DNA of 64,000 nt from Virgisporangium aliadipatigenens. Lineage in GTDB: Bacteria > Actinomycetota > Actinomycetes > Mycobacteriales > Micromonosporaceae. Within the stretch, counting starts at the first letter, position 1. Each line of letters opens with the position of its first letter. Of this stretch, positions 40,286 to 48,659 are shown piece by piece. Location of the stretch: the NCBI RefSeq assembly GCF_016863615.1, contig NZ_BOPF01000045.1, positions 1 through 64,000 of the forward strand. Reading direction: 5' to 3'. The position numbers and the translations under genes are program-made. The notes below the pieces were generated by a model. The model was not told the DNA's origin, made no database searches, and saw nothing but the letters and a program-made list of their open reading frames with translations.

Positions 40286-41099
40286 GCGGACATGCCCTCC
40301 GCCTGCCCGCCGGCGATCGTGACGACCTGGCCGTGCACGAAGTTCGACCACGGCGTGCAGAGCAGGAAGATGCCGCCGGCGGCCTCGGCCGGGGTCGCCC
40401 CGCGCCCGAGCGGGATCCGGGAAGCGGCCTGCTCGCGCACCTTCGACGGGATGCCGAGCTGGATGCTGCGCCCGGCGTGCTCGACGGTCGACGTGACCGC
40501 CGTCAGCCGCGTCTCGACGAACCCGAACGCCACCGCGTTGACGTTGATGAGCAGCGGCCCCCACTCCTTGGCGAGCGTCTTCGTGAGGCCGATCAGCGCC
40601 GACTTCGCCGACGAGTAGTTGGCCTGGCCGACGTTGCCCATCGTGCCCGCGATCGAGGTCACGTTGACCACCTTGCGGAACACCTCGCGGCCTTCGGCCA
40701 GGTCCTTCTTGGCGGCCTCGCGCAGCACCGGCGCGGCGGCGCGCAGCAGGCGGAACGGCGCCTTCAGGTGGATGTCGAGCATCGCGTCGAGCTGTTCGTC
40801 GGTCATCTTGTGGAAGATGCCGTCGGCCGTGTAGCCGGCGTTGTTGACGACGATGTCCAGCCGGCCGTACTCGTCGATCGCCCGCGACACCAGTGCGGCC
40901 GGCACCGCCGGATCGGTGAGGTCGCCGGCGTGCGCCACGCCGCTGCCGCCGAGAGCCTCGACGGTCTCCTTCAGCGCGGCCTCGTCGAGGTCGCCGACGA
41001 CGACCCGGGCGCCGTGCGCCGCGAGCAGTTCGGCCGTCGCGCGGCCGATCCCCCGGCCGGCACCGGTCACCACCGCCACCCGGCCATCAAGTATTCCGG

Positions 41100-41103
<4 letters not shown>
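40282..41103 (-). CDS. Short-chain dehydrogenase/reductase
   Basis: 273 residues, classical SDR. The cofactor site is VVTGAGRGIGRATAELL (about residues 10-26) with Asp in VVVGDLD suggesting NAD(H) preference; NNAGYTADG, the catalytic Ser in VVNVTSIAGTMGNVGQ and the Tyr-x-x-x-Lys YSSAK follow. Expected role is oxidation of a 3-hydroxyacyl-CoA (or similar alcohol) between the hydratase and thiolase steps. The GTG start overlaps the ligase stop (GTGA), and the stop overlaps the thiolase start (ATGA), so expression is coupled on both sides. Confidence 0.92.
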
Positions 41104-42709
<1,606 letters not shown>

Positions 42710-42713
<4 letters not shown>

Positions 42714-43132
42714 CGGACGTGTACCGGCTCGACGGGACCGGCGGAGGTGAGCACCTCGCGCAGGTGGTCCGGCCACGGCGCGCTGCGCTCGGTGACCGGG
42801 TCCACGTACACGACCGTCATGCCGCCGCGGGCCAGCTCGGTCTCCCCCTGGCAGACCGTGAACGCGTACCGCAGCGAGCTGCGCCCGATCTCCTCGACGG
42901 AGAGCCGGATCCGGGCCACCTCGGCGAAGTGCAGCGGGGCGAGGAAGTCCACCGCGAGCTGTGCCCGGGGCAGCCGCGGGAACGTCTCCTGCGCGATGCC
43001 GAGCCGCATGTGCAGGGCGGTCTCGGCCGCCTCCACGAACTTGAACACGGCCGAGTAGTGCCACCGGCCCATGGGGTCGGTCTCGGACCATTCGAGCCGT
43101 CGTTCGAACGCGATGGACGCGGGTTCCGCCAT
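42710..43132 (-). CDS. 4HBT-type acyl-CoA thioesterase
   Basis: 140 residues, single hotdog. The active-site motif is WSETDPMGRWHYSAVFKFVEAAETAL, with Asp of the T-D-x-x-G catalytic region, followed by AQLAVDFLAPLHFAEVARIRLSVEEIGRSSLRYAFTV. It would hydrolyse an acyl- or aroyl-CoA to recycle CoA. It is the first gene of the minus-strand operon; the 88-bp divergent region to the epimerase gene (43133-43220) contains CTACCGTCAAGGTTAG at about 43159-43174, an imperfect dyad that could be the operator. Confidence 0.85.
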
Positions 43133-43220
43133 GAACCCTAGTTTGGCGACTTACTTTTCTACCGTCAAGGTTAGTGTCATGAATGATCAGCACCCGAAGC
43201 GCCACCGATAGGCTCGAGCG

Positions 43221-44162
43221 ATGCGAGTTCTGGTGTCGGGGGCGGGTGGGTTTCTCGGGCGCGTGCTGACCCGGGTCCTGCGCGAGCACGGGCATCGCGT
43301 CGTCGGGCTCACCCGCTCGGACGTCGACCTCACCGACGGGCCGGGGGTCGCCCGGTTCGTGCGCGCCGCCGGTGACCTCGACGGGCTCGTGCATCTCGCG
43401 GCCCGGGTGCGGGTGCGGGAGTCGTTCGAGGCGCCGGCCGCCTACTGGGCGGCCAACGTGGGCGGGACCGCCAACCTGCTGGCCGCCGGCGACTTCGCGC
43501 GCGTCGTGCTCGCCTCCACCACCGCCGTCTACGGGGGCGGGCACACGGGTGCGCTCACCGAGGCGACCCCGACCGCCCCGGGCAGCCCGTACGCCGCGTC
43601 CAAGCTCGCCGCCGAACGACTGCTGCGCCAGGTCCCGGCGGCGGTGACCGTCCTGCGCTGCGTCAACGTCGTGGGCGGCTGGGACGGCGTCGCCGACCCG
43701 GACCGCACGCGCATCGTCAACAACGCGCTCGCCGTCGCCGCCGGCGAGAAGCCGCATTTGAGCATCAACGGCGCGGGCGACGCGGTGCGGGACTTCGTGC
43801 ACGTGCGTGACGCGGCGGAGGCGTTCCGGCTGGCGCTTGCGGGGCCGCCCGGCACCTACAACCTGGGCACCGGCGTCGGGGCCTCGGTCGCCGAGGTCGT
43901 CGAGGCGGCGCGGCGGGTCACCGGACACCCGGTACCCCTGATGCACATTTATCCCGGGCCTATGCCTTCCGGCCCGAAAAGCGGCGACCCGCCCGTCGAG
44001 GAGCCGCACACGCTCGTCGCCGACCCCGCTCTCGTCAAGGCCGCCCTCGGGTGGGAGCCGCGGCGTTCGGACATCGGGACGATCCTGCGCGACGGCTGGC
44101 ACGCACGGACGGGTCAGAAGGTCGCGTCGAGCCACTCGCCGAGCGCCGCGCCGCCGTCGTAG
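43221..44162 (+). CDS. NAD-dependent epimerase/dehydratase (extended SDR)
   Basis: 313 residues. N-terminal MRVLVSGAGGFLGRVLTRVLREHGHRVVGLTR is the GxxGxxG NAD site. The catalytic motif is ASTTAVYGGG (Ser/Thr-x-x-x-Tyr region) followed by SPYAASKLAAERLL with the YxxxK pair; DAVRDFVHVRDAAEAF is a sugar-epimerase landmark. The GalE/UDP-glucose 4-epimerase group fits best, but the substrate is uncertain. It is the only plus-strand gene between two minus-strand halves of the catabolic block, and its last 49 bases overlap the 2-hydroxyacyl-CoA dehydratase-like gene tail to tail. It may not belong to the pathway. Confidence 0.85.
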   Translation: MRVLVSGAGGFLGRVLTRVLREHGHRVVGLTRSDVDLTDGPGVARFVRAAGDLDGLVHLAARVRVRESFEAPAAYWAANVGGTANLLAAGDFARVVLASTTAVYGGGHTGALTEATPTAPGSPYAASKLAAERLLRQVPAAVTVLRCVNVVGGWDGVADPDRTRIVNNALAVAAGEKPHLSINGAGDAVRDFVHVRDAAEAFRLALAGPPGTYNLGTGVGASVAEVVEAARRVTGHPVPLMHIYPGPMPSGPKSGDPPVEEPHTLVADPALVKAALGWEPRRSDIGTILRDGWHARTGQKVASSHSPSAAPPS

Positions 44163-45346
44163 CCCGCGCTCGCGTCCACGTTGTCGGCGCGCAGTTCGAA
44201 GACGGGGAACCCGGCGTCGCGCAGCGCGCGCGTCGTGAACCAGCTGCCGCGCGGGTCGTCCGACACCAGGTGCACCACGCCGTCGACCCCGTGCAGCCGC
44301 GCCTCCTTCACGTACCAGGCACCGGCCCAGGGCGGCATGTACAGCTGGTCGGTGAACGCCGCGAAGCGCGCCGCGAGCTGTCGCAACGGCCGGCCGCCGT
44401 AGCGCCGGTAGCCGTCGGCGGCGATCGCGAGGTACATCGACCAGACGAAGACCGCGCCGTGGGACTGCTCGAAGCGCCGGTAGAGCCCCATGTCGTGCCA
44501 CAGGCCCCGGCCGATCCACATGAGGCGCAGCCGCTCCTCCGGACAGACCGCGTCACCCGCCGCCACGCGCGCAGCGACCTCGTCGTGGAACGCCCGCGCC
44601 ATGTCGCGGCCCCACTCGGTGCCGCGGTGCCACTGCGGGACCATGACGCCGGGGATGGTGTCGCTGACCGGCAGCGGCGCGGGACGGGTGCGGGCGATCA
44701 GGTCCCGGGTCCGCAGGTTCCACTCCTGCTGCTCGTTGACCAGGGCGAGCACCTCGCGGAAGCGTGCCTCCGAGAAGACCCTCCCGGTGGTGGACTCCAG
44801 GAAGCGCACCAGCCCCTCGAGTTCGGCCTCCAGCAGGTCCAGGCGGGTGGCGCCGACCGCCTCCTCCCACCGGTAGGGCATCAGTTCCCACCAGTTGGTC
44901 GGCACCTCGTTCTCGGCGGCGCTCTCCAGCGGGTAGAACGCGACCCCCGGTTCGTGCGCCCACACGTCGAAGATGCGCCGGGTCACGTCGCCGGTGGCGT
45001 CGCCGAGCAGCAGCGTGGGTCGGGGCAGGCCGCCCCAGGGGCCACCGGCGGGGTCGGGGTCGAAGGCCGAGCCCAGCACCACTGAGTTGTACTGCTCGGT
45101 GTAGTCGGGGTAGCCGCGCTCCCGCACCAGGTCCAGATAGTCGCGGGAACGCTGTTTCGCCGCGATGATCGAGGCCCACCACTGGCTCACGACGTACGGG
45201 AAGTCCATGGCGCGCAGGATCTCCTGGGGCGCGTCGGCGTTCACCACGGCGAACGGCTCACCGCCCGCCACGCGTGCCCGCAGGCCCCGGAACCACTCGC
45301 GCTGGTAGCGCTTGGCCTCTTCCGCGACCGATGGGGTCACACTCAT
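44114..45346 (-). CDS. 2-hydroxyacyl-CoA dehydratase/benzoyl-CoA reductase-like subunit, larger, cysteine-poor
   Basis: 410 residues, related to the HgdA/HgdB/BcrB-C (HGD-D) fold: EEAKRYQREWFRGLRARVAGGEPFAVVNADAPQEILRAMDFPYV, RLRLMWIGRGLWHDMGLYRRFEQSHGAVFVWSMYLAIA, then HLVSDDPRGSW and the C-terminal FELRADNVDASA. Canonical members hold a [4Fe-4S] cluster with three Cys per subunit, but I find only one Cys in the whole protein (DAVCPEERL). It probably cannot hold the standard cluster. The ATG overlaps the stop of the partner subunit. With that partner it would form a heterodimer acting on a CoA ester supplied by the CaiB-type transferase. Confidence 0.8.
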   Translation of the reverse strand: MSVTPSVAEEAKRYQREWFRGLRARVAGGEPFAVVNADAPQEILRAMDFPYVVSQWWASIIAAKQRSRDYLDLVRERGYPDYTEQYNSVVLGSAFDPDPAGGPWGGLPRPTLLLGDATGDVTRRIFDVWAHEPGVAFYPLESAAENEVPTNWWELMPYRWEEAVGATRLDLLEAELEGLVRFLESTTGRVFSEARFREVLALVNEQQEWNLRTRDLIARTRPAPLPVSDTIPGVMVPQWHRGTEWGRDMARAFHDEVAARVAAGDAVCPEERLRLMWIGRGLWHDMGLYRRFEQSHGAVFVWSMYLAIAADGYRRYGGRPLRQLAARFAAFTDQLYMPPWAGAWYVKEARLHGVDGVVHLVSDDPRGSWFTTRALRDAGFPVFELRADNVDASAGYDGGAALGEWLDATF

Positions 45347-46347
45347 AGCGCGATCCGTCCGTAGTCCTGGCGTTCGTAGAAGAGGCCCTCGTGGCCGGCG
45401 AAGTCCCACGGGGGCGCCTCGTCCCCGCGACGGGCGTAGCCGATGAGGAGTTCGGCGTGGCGCATGCCCTCGGCGATCAGCGCGCGGCGTTCGTCCACTG
45501 TGGAGCGTTGTGCCGTGGGGCCGTTGTACTGGTAGCGCTCCGCGAGCGCGAGCAGCGTGTGCCCGTCGACGCGGCGCCGGTACCAGAGGTCGCCCCAGTC
45601 GTGGTCCTCCCCCACGATCAGGTGGCCCGCCGACTCCAACGCCCGGTACACGTGCGGCGTGTCGTGCGAACTCCCGGTGAGGAAGACCCGCTTCCCGGCG
45701 TGCTCCGGCAGGTCCACTGTGGACAGTTCACGCAGCAGGGAGAGGTGCGCGGCGACGGGAAGCACGGTGCCGGCCCCGACGACCGCGAGCCAGTCGCTGC
45801 CGGCGATCCGGCCCTCGCGGCGGGCCGCCGCCAACGAGGACAGCAGGGCGCGTTGCTCGTCGTGGGAGGCGATCGCGGCGGCCAGGTCCGCATCGGAGAC
45901 GGGCCGGCCGGTCCAGTCCCGCAGCCGCTGCCGGAACTGTTCCAGGCGCGCCAGGTTGTACGCGGTGGTGGTGCGGTGCGGCAGGTGCAGCACGTCCACC
46001 AGGTACACCTCGGGCAGCCCGAACGCCGGCTCGATACGGCGCAGTTCCCGCACGGCGTAGAAGAGCCGCAGCGACGCCTCGCAGTCCCGCGACACCACCA
46101 GCTTGTCGAGCCGCCCGTAGTCGCCGGCGAGCAGCCGCGCCAGCACCGAACGGGCCATCGGGTCCAGCCCTCTACCCAGGTACGTGTCGCCGGCGGAGAG
46201 GTCGCCGTCGGGATCGCCGGCGAGGCGCACCGGCAGCGCCCCGGCGGCGGTGATCAGTTCGACCGGCACGTCGGCGCCCACGTAGCCGACGACGAACTCC
46301 GCCTCGCGCGGGTAGCGCGCTTCGTAGACGGACAGCAGCGCGCGCAT
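45343..46347 (-). CDS. 2-hydroxyacyl-CoA dehydratase/benzoyl-CoA reductase-like subunit, smaller, cysteine-poor
   Basis: 334 residues. The N-terminus VGYVGADVPVELITAAGALPVRLAGDPDGD, then LVVSRDCEASLRLFYAVRELRRIEP, corresponds to the first half of HGD-D subunits, with the single conserved Cys (about residue 88) where the first cluster ligand sits; no other Cys is present. Later landmarks are KRVFLTGSSHDTPHVYRALESAGHLIVGEDHDWGD and YGRIAL. No activator ATPase (HgdC/BcrA type) is in the window. The start overlaps the CaiB stop by one base (TGATG), and the stop overlaps the larger subunit start, so the three genes are coupled. Confidence 0.78.
   Translation of the reverse strand: MRALLSVYEARYPREAEFVVGYVGADVPVELITAAGALPVRLAGDPDGDLSAGDTYLGRGLDPMARSVLARLLAGDYGRLDKLVVSRDCEASLRLFYAVRELRRIEPAFGLPEVYLVDVLHLPHRTTTAYNLARLEQFRQRLRDWTGRPVSDADLAAAIASHDEQRALLSSLAAARREGRIAGSDWLAVVGAGTVLPVAAHLSLLRELSTVDLPEHAGKRVFLTGSSHDTPHVYRALESAGHLIVGEDHDWGDLWYRRRVDGHTLLALAERYQYNGPTAQRSTVDERRALIAEGMRHAELLIGYARRGDEAPPWDFAGHEGLFYERQDYGRIAL
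45494..45504. repeat. Iterated palindrome TCCACTGTGGA
   Basis: Exact copy in the smaller dehydratase-like subunit gene, coding strand Ser-Thr-Val-Asp with ACA. Confidence 0.7.
45713..45723. repeat. Iterated palindrome TCCACTGTGGA
   Basis: Second exact copy in the same gene, 219 bp from the first, coding strand Ser-Thr-Val-Asp with ACA. Confidence 0.7.
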
Positions 46348-47567
46348 CAGATGACGCCGGCGTCGGCGAGGGACTTGAGGCGTTCGTCGGAGTAGCCGAG
46401 CCAGTCGCCGTAGACGGCGGCGTTGTGCTCGCCGAGGTGCGGTGCGGGCCCGTCGAATCCGGCCCGCGTCTCGGAGAACGTGATCGGCACGCCGGAACCG
46501 TGCAGTCCCGGTGCGAGCTCGACGACCTCGCCGCGGGAGAGCACGAGCGGGTCGCGCACCGCTTCGTGGGTGTCGCGCACCTCGGCGGCCGGCACGCCGT
46601 GGCGGGTCAGCCGGGCCAGCACCTCGTCGCGGGGCAGGCCGGCGGCCCAGGAGGCGACCATGGCGTGCACCTCCTCCGCGTGGGCGACCCGGCCGTCCCG
46701 CTTGGCGTATCGGGGATCGTCGGCGAGCTCAGGGCGTTCGACCGCGTGGAAAAGCCCACGGGCGAACGCGTCGGTCGGACCGCACAGCGCGAACCACCCG
46801 TCCCGTGCCTCGAAGACCCCGAAGGGGGCGAGCCGGGGCACGGTCGGACCCGTGCGGGTGGCGAGCCCGATCGCCTCGAACGCGTCGAACGGCTCGCACG
46901 CGACGAGCGAGGTGAGCGCGCCGAGCATGGAGACGTCGACGTGCTGGCCACGGCCGGTCCGGTCGACCTCGACGACGGCGGCGAGGGTGCCGATGACGGC
47001 GAACAGCGGCGCGATGAGGTCGGCGACCGGCAGCCCGAACCGCACCGGCGGCTCACCCGGTGTGCCGGCGGTGAGCATGACGCCGGAGAGCGCTTGCACG
47101 ATCGTGTCCATCGCCTTGCCCGAACCGGGTCCGCCGCCCTGGGCGCCGAAGCCGGTGATGCTGGTGTAGACGATCCGCGGGTTGTGCGCGCGGGTCGCGG
47201 AGTAGTCGATGCCGAGGCGGCCGGTGACGCCGGCGCTGAAGTTCTCCACCACTATGTCCGCCGATCGGATCAGATCGGCGTAGACATCGAACGCGTCGGG
47301 GTGCTTGAGGTTGAGCGTCACGCTCTGCTTACCCCGGCCCCGGGCCATCCACGAGACGGACATGTCCTCGGCGCGTTCGCGGGCGACGGAGAGTCCGTCG
47401 GCGGCGAGATACGGGGAGTTGTTTCGCGAGGAGTCGCCTCCGGTGAACGGGTTTTCGACCTTCACGACGCGGGCTCCCAACCCGGCGAGCAGCAATGTCG
47501 CGTATGGTCCGGCGAGAGCCGTGGTGAGGTCAACGACGGTGCGCCCCGTGAGGGGTCCTCCATCCAT
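46347..47567 (-). CDS. CaiB/BaiF family (class III) CoA-transferase
   Basis: 406 residues, full length. It transfers CoA between acids, typically loading the substrate from another CoA thioester. Landmarks: LTGRTVVDLTTALAGPYATLLLAGLGARVVKVENP, the catalytic Asp154 in GSGKAMDTIVQALSG, NFSAGVTGRLGIDY, PVADLIAPLFAVIGTLAAVVEVDRTGRGQHVDVSM and GVPAAEVRDTHEAVRDP. It is the first gene of the CoA-transferase/dehydratase set. Its 76-bp upstream region, shared with the divergent PaaX-like gene, is AT-rich (TCTTATATTAACGCC) and likely holds both promoters and the PaaX operator. Confidence 0.95.
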   Translation of the reverse strand: MDGGPLTGRTVVDLTTALAGPYATLLLAGLGARVVKVENPFTGGDSSRNNSPYLAADGLSVARERAEDMSVSWMARGRGKQSVTLNLKHPDAFDVYADLIRSADIVVENFSAGVTGRLGIDYSATRAHNPRIVYTSITGFGAQGGGPGSGKAMDTIVQALSGVMLTAGTPGEPPVRFGLPVADLIAPLFAVIGTLAAVVEVDRTGRGQHVDVSMLGALTSLVACEPFDAFEAIGLATRTGPTVPRLAPFGVFEARDGWFALCGPTDAFARGLFHAVERPELADDPRYAKRDGRVAHAEEVHAMVASWAAGLPRDEVLARLTRHGVPAAEVRDTHEAVRDPLVLSRGEVVELAPGLHGSGVPITFSETRAGFDGPAPHLGEHNAAVYGDWLGYSDERLKSLADAGVI

Positions 47568-47643
47568 ACGACATCTCCTTAAACGGACGCAGCAATTACT
47601 GTCTTATATTAACGCCTCGACCCGTGATCTGTAAGGTGATGCC

Positions 47644-48558
47644 ATGTCAGCAGCCGTGGAGGCCACGGATCCGGTCGACCTGCCGCGCATGCAGGCCGGC
47701 GGCAGTCCCCAGCACCTGCTCCTGACACTGCTCGGCGACTACTGGTACGGCCAGGGCACGCCGCTGCCCTCCGCCGCGCTCGTGGCGCTGCTCGGGGAGT
47801 TCGGCATCACCGGGGTGAGCGCGCGGGCGGCGCTGAGCCGGCTGGCCCGCCGCGGGCTGCTGGCGCTGTCCAAGTCCGGCCGCCGCACGGCGTACGCCCT
47901 GAGCCCCCGCGCCGCCGACGTGCTCCAGGAGGGCATCCGGCACATCATCTCCTTCGGCGCGCAGGACAAGGAGTGGTCGGGCACCTGGACCGTGGCGGCG
48001 TTCTCGGTGCCGGAGGACCAGCGGGACCTGCGCCACAGTCTGCGCACGCGGCTCGGCTGGCACGGGTTCGCCTCGCTCTACGACGGGCTGTGGGTCTCGC
48101 CGCACGGGCAGGCCGAGAAGGTCATCTCCGTGCTGAGCGAGCTGGGCATCTCGACGGCAACCGTGTTCACCGCGCAGGTCGCCGACGGCAGCCCCACCGG
48201 CGGCCATCCGATCAACGCCTGGGACCTCGACGCGCTGCGCGAGCTGTACCAGGGGCTGATCGCCGAGTACGAGCCGGTCCGCGACCGGCTGCGCGCCGGC
48301 CAGGTAAGCACCGCGGAGGCGCTCGTCGCCCGCACCGCGCTGATGGACGCGTGGCGCAACTTCCCCAACCTGGACCCGCAGCTGCCGGGCAGCCTGCTGC
48401 CGCAGCCGTGGCCCCGGCAGGCCGCGCGGGACCTGTTCATCGAGCTGTACGACGGGCTCGCCTGGCTGGCCGAGAAGCGCGTGGTGCAGGTCGTGGCGCA
48501 GTTCGACGCCGACCTGGCGAAGCTGGTGCGCAGCCACACCAGCGACTTCTCCGGCTGA
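47644..48558 (+). CDS. PaaX-family transcriptional repressor
   Basis: 304 residues. The N-terminal winged helix is PQHLLLTLLGDYWYGQGTPLPSAALVALLGEFGITGVSARAALSRLARRGLLALSKSGRRTAYALSP. The PaaX core is WSGTWTVAAFSVPEDQRDLRHSLRTRLGWHGFASLYDGLWVSPHG, and the C-terminal PaaX_C part is PNLDPQLPGSLLPQPWPRQAARDLFIELYDGLAWLAEKRVVQVV. PaaX-type repressors respond to aryl- or acyl-CoA esters, which fits the surrounding CoA-ligase and CoA-transferase genes. It is divergent from caiB. The ATG follows AAGGTGAT. This is the most likely local regulator of the catabolic block. Confidence 0.92.
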   Translation: MSAAVEATDPVDLPRMQAGGSPQHLLLTLLGDYWYGQGTPLPSAALVALLGEFGITGVSARAALSRLARRGLLALSKSGRRTAYALSPRAADVLQEGIRHIISFGAQDKEWSGTWTVAAFSVPEDQRDLRHSLRTRLGWHGFASLYDGLWVSPHGQAEKVISVLSELGISTATVFTAQVADGSPTGGHPINAWDLDALRELYQGLIAEYEPVRDRLRAGQVSTAEALVARTALMDAWRNFPNLDPQLPGSLLPQPWPRQAARDLFIELYDGLAWLAEKRVVQVVAQFDADLAKLVRSHTSDFSG

Positions 48559-48621
48559 GCCCCGTCGACCGACCTGGCTCAACTTGGCCTCGCGACTTGG
48601 GCCTTACCCCTTCACATTCTT

Positions 48622-48635
48622 TTACCCGCAGGTAA
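48622..48635. promoter_or_regulatory. Inverted repeat TTACC-CGCA-GGTAA, probable operator
   Basis: Perfect 5-bp arms 11 bp upstream of the LuxR-type ATG. Arms and spacing are identical to the site at 32688-32701. The location close to the start is suited to repression. Confidence 0.55.
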
Positions 48636-48644
48636 CACTGTCGA

Positions 48645-48659
48645 GATGCTATATGCATC
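48645..48659. promoter_or_regulatory. Palindrome GATGC-TATAT-GCATC over the start codon
   Basis: Perfect 5-bp arms around TATAT overlapping the first codons (ATG at 48646) of the LuxR-type gene; the AT-rich centre stands out. It could be a second operator or a start-site hairpin. Confidence 0.35.

Noticed and set aside
43159-43174. A third TTACC-N4-GGTAA site before the thioesterase gene
   Set aside because: CTACC-GTCA-AGGTTAG is only roughly symmetrical and does not match the arms of the two perfect sites.
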